NCBI RefSeq assembly: GCF_000355805.1
Contig: NZ_CM001837.1
Span: 1,826,155 to 1,890,154, forward strand
Direction: 5' to 3'
Source: Dokdonia sp. PRO95
GTDB lineage: Bacteria > Bacteroidota > Bacteroidia > Flavobacteriales > Flavobacteriaceae
Length of the DNA stretch: 64,000 nt
The notes below the pieces were generated by a model. It saw only the letters and a list, made by a program, of their open reading frames with translations, was not told the origin of the DNA and searched no databases. This document shows, one piece after another, positions 7,948-15,709 of the stretch. A program made the translations under genes and the position numbers. Numbering within the stretch: position 1 is the first letter of the stretch; each line of letters starts with the position of its first letter.

Positions 7948-9392
7948 TAAATCTGTTTACGTAATCTCGCTACCGGAAGGTCTAATTGTTCTCGGTATTT
8001 AGCAACCGTTCTCCGAGCTATAGGATATCCTTTTTCTTTTAAAATACCTGCAAGTTTATCATCTGTAAGAGGTTTGCGTTTATCCTCCTCGTCTATGACC
8101 ATTTCTAAGATTTTTTTAATTTCACGTGTAGACACCTCTTCACCTTGGTCATTAGTCATACTTTCAGAAAAGAACTCTTTGATGAGTTTTGTTCCGTAAG
8201 GAGTGTCTACATATTTACTATTTGCTACTCGAGAAACTGTGGAAACGTCCATGCCAATTTCTGTGGCGATATCTTTCAATATCATAGGTCTTAAGTTGCG
8301 CTCGTCACCCGTCAAGAAGTATTTTTCTTGATAGTGCATAATACTACTCATTGTCACAAAAAGTGTTTGCTGTCGCTGTATAATGGCTTCAATAAACCAC
8401 TTAGCAGCATCAAGCTTCTGCTTGATAAACATTACTGCATCTTTTTGTGCTTTAGTACGTTCTTTAGATTCTTTATAGCCTTTGAGCATATTGCTATAAT
8501 CTCTAGAGACTTTGAGCTCTGGAGCATTACGGCCATTTAATGAAAGTTCTAACTCACCGTCTACTATGCGTATAGTAAAGTCTGGAACTACATGCTCTAC
8601 AATTTTTGTATTACTAGAGTATGAACCTCCTGGACGAGGATTAAGGTGTTCTATTTCATTAATGGCATCTTTAAGTTCTTCCTCAGTTATGTGAAACTTA
8701 GCCATGAGCTTTTTGTAATGCTTCTTGCTAAAGTGGTCAAAAGACTTTTCAAGTATATCAACTGCTAGGGATATAGATTTGGTAGCAGGCTTTCTGTCTA
8801 GTTGTAACACTAGGCATTCTTGTAAGTTACGAGCGCCTACACCTGCAGGATCAAGGTCTTGTACCTTAAAAAGCATTTTTTCTATAACCTCTTCAGAGGT
8901 ATAAATATTTTGTGTGAAGGCTAGATCATCCATAAGATCTGCTAGTGGTCGTCTTAGGTATCCTGCTTCATCAAGGGAACCTATGATAAATTCGGCAACT
9001 TCACGCTCCTCAGAAGATATTCTTACAGTATTGAGCTGCGTCTTGAGATACTGATTGAACGATGTTCCAGATGCATAAGGGACTTGTTTGTCCTCATCAT
9101 CTGCACTGTAATTATTTGCACTCAAGCGGTATTCTGGGATTTCATCATCACTTAGATAGTCATCCACATTGATTTCAACCTCTGGTGCTTCATCAAAGTC
9201 GTCTGTATTGTCAAACTCTTCAAAATCATCTTTAACTTCCTCCTTACCGCTATCGAGAGCAGGATTTTCTTCGAGCTCTTGTTTGATTTTTTGTTCAAAC
9301 GCCTGCGTAGGAAGTTGGATAAGCTTCATCAGCTGGATTTGCTGAGGAGAGAGCTTTTGCGAAAGTTTAAAATTAAGTTGTTGTTTTAACAT
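7947..9392 (-). CDS. rpoN: RNA polymerase sigma-54 factor
   Basis: 481 aa. Region I (about 1-50) is Gln/Leu-rich (LSQKLSPQQIQLMKLIQLP), region II (about 50-110) is very acidic, then come the core-binding domain and the DNA-binding part with helix-turn-helix (DVSTVSRVANSKYV). The RpoN box ARRTVAKYR is intact at residues 459-467. Sigma-54 needs AAA+ activators to open promoters; none is encoded in this window. A box TAACTTCG lies only 6 nt upstream of the ATG on the minus strand, suggesting a very short or absent leader. The PAP2-like membrane gene follows in the same operon. Confidence 0.97.
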   Translation of the reverse strand: MLKQQLNFKLSQKLSPQQIQLMKLIQLPTQAFEQKIKQELEENPALDSGKEEVKDDFEEFDNTDDFDEAPEVEINVDDYLSDDEIPEYRLSANNYSADDEDKQVPYASGTSFNQYLKTQLNTVRISSEEREVAEFIIGSLDEAGYLRRPLADLMDDLAFTQNIYTSEEVIEKMLFKVQDLDPAGVGARNLQECLVLQLDRKPATKSISLAVDILEKSFDHFSKKHYKKLMAKFHITEEELKDAINEIEHLNPRPGGSYSSNTKIVEHVVPDFTIRIVDGELELSLNGRNAPELKVSRDYSNMLKGYKESKERTKAQKDAVMFIKQKLDAAKWFIEAIIQRQQTLFVTMSSIMHYQEKYFLTGDERNLRPMILKDIATEIGMDVSTVSRVANSKYVDTPYGTKLIKEFFSESMTNDQGEEVSTREIKKILEMVIDEEDKRKPLTDDKLAGILKEKGYPIARRTVAKYREQLDLPVARLRKQI

Positions 9393-9398
9393 ATAAAA

Positions 9399-9406
9399 CG
9401 AAGTTA
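9399..9406 (-). promoter_or_regulatory. -7-like box 6 nt before the rpoN start
   Basis: Minus-strand TAACTTCG (7 of 8 to TAnnTTTG when TTCG is allowed for TTTG), ending 6 nt before the ATG. A -33 TTG is not evident. Confidence 0.4.
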
Positions 9407-9526
9407 CGAAAAAGCAATAAACAGTGATGAGAAATATATGTTAAGCAAACTTTTAATTAATAAAGGTTATACTCGTTTATATTTGAGATTCTAAAGTGTC
9501 GTTATATGGTTTAGTATTGCGCTAGC

Positions 9527-10345
9527 TTATAAGGTGTTTACCACCTTTCTAATTGCAACAAGATTACCTAGTAGTCTTTCAAGATGTGCAAGATCAAGCA
9601 TATTTGCGCCATCACTTTTTGCATTTGCCGGGTCAAAGTGAGTTTCAATAAATAATCCGTCTACATTATTTACAATACCTGCTCTAGCAATAGTTTCAAT
9701 CATGTCTGGTCTCCCTCCAGTTACTCCGCTTGATTGGTTGGGTTGTTGTAGCGAGTGAGTAACGTCGAGTACCGTAGGTGCAAATTCTTTCATTGTAGGG
9801 ATTCCCCTAAAATCAACAATCATATCTTGATAGCCAAACATAGTTCCGCGATCTGTAATCCAAGCATTTTCATTACCTGTGTCGAGTACTTTTTGTACAG
9901 CATGTTTCATGGATTCTGGAGACATAAACTGTCCTTTCTTGAGGTTTACTACTTTGCCTGTTTTGGCAGCAGCGACTACAAGAGAAGTTTGTCTTACCAG
10001 AAATGCAGGAATCTGAAGTACATCTACATATTGTGCCGCAAGAGCAGCGTCAGAACTTTCGTGAATGTCTGTTACTGTTGGGACATCAAACTCTGCCGAA
10101 ACCTTAGCTAGAATCTCAAGAGCTTTTTCATCTCCTATGCCGGTAAAGCTATCTACTCTACTACGATTTGCCTTTCTAAAGCTACCTTTAAAAACGTACG
10201 GTATTTTTAGAGTGTCAGTAATTTTTACAACTTTCTCTGCTATGCGCATTGCCATGTCTTCTCCCTCTATAGCGCATGGTCCGCATAGTAGAAAAAAGTT
10301 ATTGGCATCTGTATGTTTTATTTTAGGTATGTTAGAAAGTTTCAT
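9527..10345 (-). CDS. kdsA: 3-deoxy-8-phosphooctulonate synthase (KDO-8-P synthase)
   Basis: 272 aa, normal length. KdsA condenses phosphoenolpyruvate with D-arabinose 5-phosphate to give KDO-8-phosphate for lipid A-core synthesis in the cytosol. Family signatures are LLCGPCAIEGEDMA near the N-terminus, YVFKGSFRKANRSR, TDIHESSDAALAAQYVDVLQIPAFLVRQT and FGYQDMIVDFRGIP. It is a single-gene unit with its own promoter-like box at 10397. With lpxK at 14673 it shows that this region supports lipopolysaccharide synthesis. Confidence 0.97.
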   Translation of the reverse strand: MKLSNIPKIKHTDANNFFLLCGPCAIEGEDMAMRIAEKVVKITDTLKIPYVFKGSFRKANRSRVDSFTGIGDEKALEILAKVSAEFDVPTVTDIHESSDAALAAQYVDVLQIPAFLVRQTSLVVAAAKTGKVVNLKKGQFMSPESMKHAVQKVLDTGNENAWITDRGTMFGYQDMIVDFRGIPTMKEFAPTVLDVTHSLQQPNQSSGVTGGRPDMIETIARAGIVNNVDGLFIETHFDPANAKSDGANMLDLAHLERLLGNLVAIRKVVNTL

Positions 10346-10396
10346 CGTTTAGATTTTAATTGTTTCCTGGTATTTCTTAGGAATAAATAGGTGTTA

Positions 10397-10424
10397 CAAA
10401 GATAGCATTAAAAGAGATGAGCAA
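10397..10424 (-). promoter_or_regulatory. Putative kdsA promoter
   Basis: On the minus strand, a TTTTGC -33-like element ending at 10422 is followed 17 nt later by a perfect -7 box TATCTTTG (10397-10404). The leader to the kdsA ATG would be about 45-50 nt. Confidence 0.55.
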
Positions 10425-10426
10425 AA

Positions 10427-11074
10427 TTACTTCTTGATAGAAGTGGGCAGCTTATCAGGTTTTGCATAAGAAAATCTGTCTATAATTTTTGGAGAAGCAT
10501 AAGCGTCAAGTCCGTTTATGGCTACTCCCATAGATGTTTCTAGATCTATCCATCCATCTTCTTGCAGGCAGTTATCTGGTAAAGTTACTCCCTTGACTGC
10601 GCCTATCATTAAGATAGTTCCATTTTCCTCAATTTTGTATTCGTTTACGTATTCGCAGGCGATTTTAATGTGAGCTTGTTTTGCAAATGGAGCTCTCCAA
10701 TTGTTTAAATATTCAGTTTCTAAACCTGTAGCGACAAATTCTGATACATTTTCCTCATATGCTGCCGCTGTCTGGTGAGATGGTAAGACGATTTCAGTAT
10801 TAATATGATTTACGGTAAAACTTCTTGTCTCTTTAATATTTGTATAGGTATGCCTAGGGACTGTGGTAGGTCTCATAATGAAGCCCAACATTGCAGGATT
10901 GCTTCCTATATGTGTGATAGAGCTAAAAATCGCTAGATTTTCATGATCATCCTTAGATATGGTACCTATAAGATTTGCGCTTTTGTAACCGGTAACACTA
11001 TTAATAAAGTTTGCACGGTAGCGCTTATCCATCGCGATTATGGCATCGTCGTCAAAATGTAGTATCTTTTTCAT
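10427..11074 (-). CDS. Flavin reductase-like, FMN-binding split-barrel protein
   Basis: About 215 aa from the ATG at 11074; three codons upstream a TTG is open, but the ATG gives the usual MKKILHFDD start. The split-barrel FMN fold is indicated by YRANFINSVTGYKSANLIGT, IGSNPAMLGFIMRP, RHTYTNIKETRSFTVNHI and a C-terminal half typical of the DIM6/NTAB flavin reductase group. It probably binds FMN and reduces it or serves an oxygenase; the partner is unknown. It is divergent from the methyltransferase at 11095 with a 20-bp gap. A perfect -7-like TATTTTTG sits 6 nt before the ATG. Confidence 0.88.
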   Translation of the reverse strand: MKKILHFDDDAIIAMDKRYRANFINSVTGYKSANLIGTISKDDHENLAIFSSITHIGSNPAMLGFIMRPTTVPRHTYTNIKETRSFTVNHINTEIVLPSHQTAAAYEENVSEFVATGLETEYLNNWRAPFAKQAHIKIACEYVNEYKIEENGTILMIGAVKGVTLPDNCLQEDGWIDLETSMGVAINGLDAYASPKIIDRFSYAKPDKLPTSIKK

Positions 11075-11080
11075 TACTAT

Positions 11081-11088
11081 CAAAAATA
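11081..11088 (-). promoter_or_regulatory. -7 box 6 nt before the flavin reductase start
   Basis: Minus-strand TATTTTTG is a perfect TAnnTTTG match. A TTG (complement of CAA at 11110-11112) lies 21 nt further upstream, giving a full -33/-7 pair. The expected transcription start would fall at or next to the ATG. Confidence 0.6.
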
Positions 11089-11094
11089 CGGATT

Positions 11095-11898
11095 ATGAAA
11101 GAGCAGTTTCAAGATTACTTCAACACCAACAAGGAAACTTGGGAAAAGAAGGTTTCTGTCCACGCAGAGAGTAGCTTTTATGATATGCCAAGATTTTTGA
11201 ATGGTAAAAGTTCTCTCAATAGCTATGAGTTAGATGCGTTGGGAGATGTAAATGGTAAAAGTTTACTCCATCTTCAGTGTCATTTTGGACAAGATACTTT
11301 GAGTTGGGCAAGGATGGGTGCTTTGGCTACCGGGGTAGATATTAGTGAGGAGGCGATTACGCTTTCGCGAAAGCTAAACAAGCAACTAGGTTTGTCTGCT
11401 GAATTTGTGTGCTGTAATGTTCTAGATACTTCAAACCATGTTCATGAGCAATTTGATGTTGTTTTTACGAGTTATGGGGTGATAGGGTGGTTGCCAGATT
11501 TGAAACCTTGGGCGCTTATGATTGCACAGCGATTAAGAAGTGGAGGAACTTTTTATATAGTAGAGTTTCATCCCATTGTCTGGATGTTTGATTATACAGG
11601 AAATAAGCCAGTAATGAAATATGGTTATCATCAAGATGAACCAGTTTACGAAGAATATGAGGGGACTTACGCTCAACCTGATGCAGCTATAACAAGTAAA
11701 GAGTATGGATGGAATCATGGTTTAGGAGAGGTGGTCTCTGCCTTAATAGATGCGGGTCTTAAGATAGAATTTCTAAAAGAACACGATGCTTCTCCTTATG
11801 ATGTTCTTCCAGATTTAATTAAAAATGAAAATGGCCTTTACGAAAGTAAAGACCATTTATATCCATTAATTTTTGAGATAAAAGCTACTAAAGTTTAG
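11095..11898 (+). CDS. Class I SAM-dependent methyltransferase
   Basis: 267 aa from the ATG at 11095; an upstream extension to 11011 would run through the start of the divergent flavin reductase and is rejected. SAM-binding motif I appears as LLHLQCHFGQDTLSWARMGA followed by TGVDISEEAI, and motif IV-like FDVVFTSYGVIGWLPDL is visible. The substrate is unknown; such proteins are usually annotated only as class I methyltransferases. It overlaps the convergent msrA by 4 bp. Palindrome copy 3 encodes TLSRKL just after the acidic SAM-ribose residue region. Confidence 0.88.
   Translation: MKEQFQDYFNTNKETWEKKVSVHAESSFYDMPRFLNGKSSLNSYELDALGDVNGKSLLHLQCHFGQDTLSWARMGALATGVDISEEAITLSRKLNKQLGLSAEFVCCNVLDTSNHVHEQFDVVFTSYGVIGWLPDLKPWALMIAQRLRSGGTFYIVEFHPIVWMFDYTGNKPVMKYGYHQDEPVYEEYEGTYAQPDAAITSKEYGWNHGLGEVVSALIDAGLKIEFLKEHDASPYDVLPDLIKNENGLYESKDHLYPLIFEIKATKV
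11361..11374. repeat. Palindrome copy 3 (in methyltransferase gene)
   Basis: GCTTTCGCGAAAGC, read in the LSRK frame (ITLSRKLNK). Left-flanked by TTAC as in the longer form. Confidence 0.95.
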
Positions 11899-12551
11899 TG
11901 CGCATCTTCTTTTAGTAATTCTGGAAACTTCTGTGCAAAACGTTTATACCTAGGTATTGATACATTTTGAATGTATGGGTTGTTTGGGTTGTTCTTTTCA
12001 TAATCCTGATGGTATGCCTCTGCAATCCAAAATTTCTGAAAAGGTAGTACTTGTGTGCTTATTTTACCATCGTAGGTAGACTCGTTTAAGGCAGCAATAG
12101 TCTTATCTATTATTTTCTTTTCGCTATCGTTTTGATAGAAAGCGATAGAGCGATATTGTGGTCCAGCATCCGGTCCTTGACGGTTTTTTGTGGTCGGATT
12201 CTGTGATCCAAAAAACACATCAACTAGCTGTTGAAAAGAGACTACCTTCGGATCGTAAATTACTTCTACAGCCTCTGCATGAGTCGTGTTTCCGTAGCTT
12301 ACTTGTTTGTATGTTGGGTTGTCTTCCTTTCCTCCACTATAGCCACTTATAGCCTCGTCAACTCCTTTTACGCTTTCAAAAATTGCTTCTACACACCAAA
12401 AACATCCACTAGCAAAATATGCTCTACTCAGCCCATCTTGATATGTTGCTTCTACTGGCTCAAGCATGGCTGTAGGTTCAGTCATAGGCTTGGTATTATG
12501 ATTGCAAGCCATAAATGTGATAAGTGTAGTGAGGTAGGCAATGATTTTCAT
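11895..12551 (-). CDS. msrA: Peptide-methionine (S)-S-oxide reductase, lipoprotein form
   Basis: 218 aa. A lipoprotein signal peptide with lipobox Cys16 (TFMAC) precedes the MsrA domain, whose catalytic motif GCFWC is intact (C50 as nucleophile). Other signatures are GYSGGKEDNPTYKQVSYGNTTHAEAV and the ending FQKFWIAEAYHQDYE. It repairs oxidised methionine, here in envelope proteins rather than the cytosol. It stands alone, convergent with the methyltransferase. Confidence 0.96.
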   Translation of the reverse strand: MKIIAYLTTLITFMACNHNTKPMTEPTAMLEPVEATYQDGLSRAYFASGCFWCVEAIFESVKGVDEAISGYSGGKEDNPTYKQVSYGNTTHAEAVEVIYDPKVVSFQQLVDVFFGSQNPTTKNRQGPDAGPQYRSIAFYQNDSEKKIIDKTIAALNESTYDGKISTQVLPFQKFWIAEAYHQDYEKNNPNNPYIQNVSIPRYKRFAQKFPELLKEDAH

Positions 12552-12703
12552 ACAATATTTTTAAGAGTATAAAATTACTTCATAAGAACTTAGATTGTTG
12601 TTATCGTTTTGTTAATCAATTTGAGATGTAATAAAATGAGGTTCGAGTGGGGAATGTTATGGTGTAAAGCCTTAGTACTACAAGTCTGCAAAAATTTTTT
12701 AAC

Positions 12704-12739
12704 ACAAAAAAAGCCTTCTATAATAAATAGAAGGCTTTA
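12704..12739 (-). terminator. Rho-independent terminator of the minus-strand coiled-coil gene/NIF3 unit
   Basis: Stem AAAGCCTTCTA/TAGAAGGCTTT around loop TAATAAA (12711-12739). The A-run at 12706-12713 reads as the T-tract on the minus strand. Confidence 0.88.
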
Positions 12740-12761
12740 GATATTGTAGAAAAAAAAATGA

Positions 12762-13541
12762 TTACAGCTTTTTAAATAGCTTTGTCATTTTTTCATGCTG
12801 CTCATTTGCAAGTTCACTATCTATTAAGATACGACCAGAGTGCTCATCTGTGATGATTTTCTTGCGTCCAGCAATCTCAACCTGAACTTGTGGTGGGATT
12901 GTAAAGTAAGATCCTCCAGAAGCTCCACGCTCTATAGGTACAATTGCAAGACCGTTGCGTACACTAGAACGGATTCTCTTGTAAGCTTTAACTAAGCGCT
13001 CTTCAATGTTAGTTTCATATTCCGCACTTTTAGCTAGAAGTGCTTGTTCCTCTTTCTCTGTTTCAGAAAGGATAGCATCTAGCTCGTTTTTCTTGTGCTT
13101 AAGGTGAGTCTCGCGTTCTGCAAGACGTTCCTTAGTTTGCGTGATTACATCTCCCTTTTGTTCAATCTGGGCCTTATATTCACGTATATTTTTCTCTGCA
13201 AGTTGAATTTCAAGTTCTTGGAACTCTACTTCTTTACTTAAAGCATTAAACTCACGGTTGTTACGTACGTTCTTTTGCTGCTCAGAGTATTTCTTTATAG
13301 ATGCTTTTGAGTCATCTATCTGGATTTTTTTAGCCTTGATAGAGTCGTCCACCAATTTTAAATCGTTTTCCAACTTCTCGATGCGCTTGTTAAGACCAGC
13401 TACTTCATCTTCAAGGTCTTCAACTTCCAATGGAAGCTCTCCACGTACATTGCGGATCTCGTCCACACGTGAGTCTATAAGTTGTAAATCGTAAAGCGAG
13501 CGTAGTTTTTCTTCTACTGTTGCTTCTTTCTTCTTTGCCAT
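12762..13541 (-). CDS. Coiled-coil protein with C-terminal zinc-ribbon-like domain lacking its cysteines
   Basis: 259 aa. A long alpha-helical coiled coil (about 20-180, rich in E/K/Q) precedes a C-terminal segment with the framework of the zf-RING_7/C4-type zinc ribbon (nucleic-acid-binding family that includes Helicobacter HP0958). The expected CGGC and CxxCGRIL cysteines read S208-GG-S211 and D232-EH-S235-GRIL, so the zinc site is gone while IPPQ and GRIL are kept. It lies 3 bp downstream of the NIF3-like gene in one operon, a pairing frequent in Bacteroidota. The exact function is unknown. Confidence 0.9.
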   Translation of the reverse strand: MAKKKEATVEEKLRSLYDLQLIDSRVDEIRNVRGELPLEVEDLEDEVAGLNKRIEKLENDLKLVDDSIKAKKIQIDDSKASIKKYSEQQKNVRNNREFNALSKEVEFQELEIQLAEKNIREYKAQIEQKGDVITQTKERLAERETHLKHKKNELDAILSETEKEEQALLAKSAEYETNIEERLVKAYKRIRSSVRNGLAIVPIERGASGGSYFTIPPQVQVEIAGRKKIITDEHSGRILIDSELANEQHEKMTKLFKKL

Positions 13542-13544
13542 ACG

Positions 13545-14639
13545 TTAAAAATAGTTGATAGGATTGGTATTTTCCTCAGATAAAATGATTGCAAAAGTAC
13601 TAATTTTTTCTGTAAGATAGTCGCATATTAAGTTTTTCGTATATCGTTCGCTTTCATAATGCCCTACATCGCATAAAAGAATGCTGCCTTCAGCTTGGTA
13701 ATAGTCGTGGTATTTTAAATCTGAAGTTACAAGCACATCGGCTCCTTGAGCTTTTGCACTTTTAATAGCAAAGGCTCCACTTCCTCCCAGTACGGCTATT
13801 TTTTTTATAGGTTTTCCTATTAATTGTGAGTGACGTATACCGCCTGTTTTGAATTGCGCTTTCGCGAAAGCTAAAAAATCCACCTCACTTATTTCTTTAT
13901 CAAGATTACCTATCATCCCCATGCCTACATTTTGCAACGTATTTTCTAGTGAAGTAATCTCATAGGCAACTTCTTCATAAGGGTGATTTTCAAAAAGAGT
14001 TTGTAAAATCTTAGACTTAAGGTGCTTTTCAAACGTAAGATGTAATTGTGTTTCTGGTTCAATATGTCTCGAGCCTCTTTGGCCTATTACAGGATTACAA
14101 TTGTCATTTCCTTTGAAAGAACCCCTACCTTCAACCTCAAAGCTGCACTCTTCATAATTACCTAAACTTCCTGCTCCCGCCGAAAACAAAGCATCGCTCA
14201 CACTTTTTACAGATGCGTGAGGAACGTAAGTGGTGAGTTTGTAAATATGATGCTGTTTAGGGATTAAAATCTTAGTGTTTGATAGATTGAGAGCTTTGCA
14301 CATTCCAAAGTTAACACCGTGCTCTACATTATCTAGCGCAGTGTGAATTGCAAAAATGGCAATATCATTTTTAATAGCCTTTTGAACCACTTTTTGCACA
14401 TAGTTACTTGCTGTGAGCCTTTTTAATCCTGAGAAAATAATAGGATGAAAGCATACAATGAGGTTGCAGTTTTTTGCAACAGCCTCATCAACTACATTTT
14501 CAAGTGCGTCATGTGAGACAAGAATATTGGTCACTTCTTGCAGAGGATCCCCTACAAGAAGACCAACGTTATCAAAATCTTCTGCATAGGCAAGTGGTGC
14601 CCATTCATTAATTATAGTACTTACATCTTTTACCTTCAT
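13545..14639 (-). CDS. NIF3-like dinuclear metal centre hexameric protein
   Basis: 364 aa, the long form with an inserted PII-like middle domain (about 130-230). N-terminal DFDNVGLLVGDP, metal-ligand region IVCFHPIIFSGLKRL and C-terminal DVLVTSDLKYHDY ... DVGHYESE are all present. Where many members have HHP the first His is Phe (CFHP), which I believe is common in this phylum. The family has been linked to GTP cyclohydrolase-like or regulatory roles, without a settled activity. It forms an operon with the coiled-coil protein and is divergent from lpxK. Palindrome copy 4 encodes AFAKA. Confidence 0.93.
   Translation of the reverse strand: MKVKDVSTIINEWAPLAYAEDFDNVGLLVGDPLQEVTNILVSHDALENVVDEAVAKNCNLIVCFHPIIFSGLKRLTASNYVQKVVQKAIKNDIAIFAIHTALDNVEHGVNFGMCKALNLSNTKILIPKQHHIYKLTTYVPHASVKSVSDALFSAGAGSLGNYEECSFEVEGRGSFKGNDNCNPVIGQRGSRHIEPETQLHLTFEKHLKSKILQTLFENHPYEEVAYEITSLENTLQNVGMGMIGNLDKEISEVDFLAFAKAQFKTGGIRHSQLIGKPIKKIAVLGGSGAFAIKSAKAQGADVLVTSDLKYHDYYQAEGSILLCDVGHYESERYTKNLICDYLTEKISTFAIILSEENTNPINYF
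13858..13871. repeat. Palindrome copy 4 (in NIF3-like gene)
   Basis: GCTTTCGCGAAAGC, read on the minus strand as AFAKA (FLAFAKAQF). Confidence 0.95.
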
Positions 14640-14644
14640 AAGGG

Positions 14645-14652
14645 TAAAGATA
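14645..14652 (-). promoter_or_regulatory. -7-like box 5 nt before the NIF3-like start
   Basis: Minus-strand TATCTTTA (7 of 8 to TAnnTTTG), 5 nt before the ATG, in the 33-bp divergent gap with lpxK. Confidence 0.4.
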
Positions 14653-14660
14653 AAAAATGA

Positions 14661-14668
14661 TACCTTCG
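14661..14668 (+). promoter_or_regulatory. -7-like box 4 nt before the lpxK start
   Basis: TACCTTCG (7 of 8) ends 4 nt before the lpxK ATG. The divergent NIF3 box lies 8 bp away, so both promoters share the 33-bp gap. Confidence 0.4.
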
Positions 14669-14672
14669 TTTT

Positions 14673-15683
14673 ATGAGAAAACTACGTCTCTTGTTATTTC
14701 CCGTTGCGGGAATTTATTATTTAGTTACGCTTACGCGAAATAAGCTCTACGACACTGGTATATTTAAGTCAAAAAAATATGATATTCCAGTTATATGTGT
14801 GGGTAATTTGAGCGTGGGAGGAACTGGAAAATCCCCAATGACTGAGTTTGTAGTTCGGCTTTTACGGGATGATTATCGAGTAGCTACGCTTAGTAGAGGC
14901 TACGGCCGAAAAACTAAAGGATATCTCGATGTTAATCCAGAAAATGAAGCAACTATGGTAGGTGATGAGCCATTGCAATTTGCTCAGAAATTTAAAAATA
15001 TCCAAGTTGCAGTTTGTGAAGATCGACAAACTGGTATCGAAACATTATTGTCAAAAGTTAATGCTCCTGAAGTTGTAGTTCTGGATGATGCTTACCAGCA
15101 TAGAAAGGTAGAAGCTGGGTTTTATATACTATTAACAGCATATAGTGATTTGTATAGTAATGATTTCTTGTTGCCAGCTGGAAATTTAAGAGAACCTCGA
15201 GCTGGTGCGGGTAGGGCAGACGTTGTAGTTGTAACTAAGTGTCCAGAAAATTTAAGTCCAAAAGAGCAAGCATCTATTGTTGCGTCTTTAGATGTAAATA
15301 AAACTCAGCAAGTATATTTTTCAACAATCTCATATGATGAGAAGGTGTATTCTGCACTAGGGCCTGTGTCGCTAAACCGCCTTAAGGTAAAGAATGTTAC
15401 GCTAGTGACGGGAATTGCAAATCCTAAGCCGTTTTCGGCCTACTTGGCTAGTCAAGGACTGTCATTTTCTCATGAGGCGTATGGAGATCATCATAATTTT
15501 ACAAACTCGGAGGTTAATGAGCTCGATAAGTTGGATTGCATCCTTACTACAGAAAAAGATTATGTGAGACTTCGTCCGCTACTTAAGATGAAAGATCTCT
15601 ACTATTTACCAATAAAAGCTCATTTTATTGATGGTGAGGAATTGTTAACCGCAGATATTAAAAACTTTGTTTCAAGCTTTTAA
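14673..15683 (+). CDS. lpxK: Tetraacyldisaccharide 4'-kinase
   Basis: 336 aa. LpxK phosphorylates the 4' position of the lipid A disaccharide at the inner membrane. The P-loop VGNLSVGGTGKSP is at about residues 43-55 after a short N-terminal membrane-associated helix. Family motifs TLSRGYGRKTKGY, GDEPLQFAQKF, VVLDDAYQHRKV and LLTAYSDLYSNDFLLPAGNLREP are clear. It is convergent with the histidine kinase gene and appears monocistronic. Confidence 0.97.
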   Translation: MRKLRLLLFPVAGIYYLVTLTRNKLYDTGIFKSKKYDIPVICVGNLSVGGTGKSPMTEFVVRLLRDDYRVATLSRGYGRKTKGYLDVNPENEATMVGDEPLQFAQKFKNIQVAVCEDRQTGIETLLSKVNAPEVVVLDDAYQHRKVEAGFYILLTAYSDLYSNDFLLPAGNLREPRAGAGRADVVVVTKCPENLSPKEQASIVASLDVNKTQQVYFSTISYDEKVYSALGPVSLNRLKVKNVTLVTGIANPKPFSAYLASQGLSFSHEAYGDHHNFTNSEVNELDKLDCILTTEKDYVRLRPLLKMKDLYYLPIKAHFIDGEELLTADIKNFVSSF

Positions 15684-15709
15684 ACTAAGTAATTTCTAGG
15701 AAATAAGTT

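Noticed and set aside
9353-9366. GCTTTTGCGAAAGT in rpoN as a decayed palindrome
   Set aside because: It encodes the conserved region I LSQKLS motif, so similarity is probably due to protein constraint.
11011-11094. Upstream extension of the methyltransferase
   Set aside because: It runs antisense through the start of the flavin reductase gene; ATG 11095 fits family starts.
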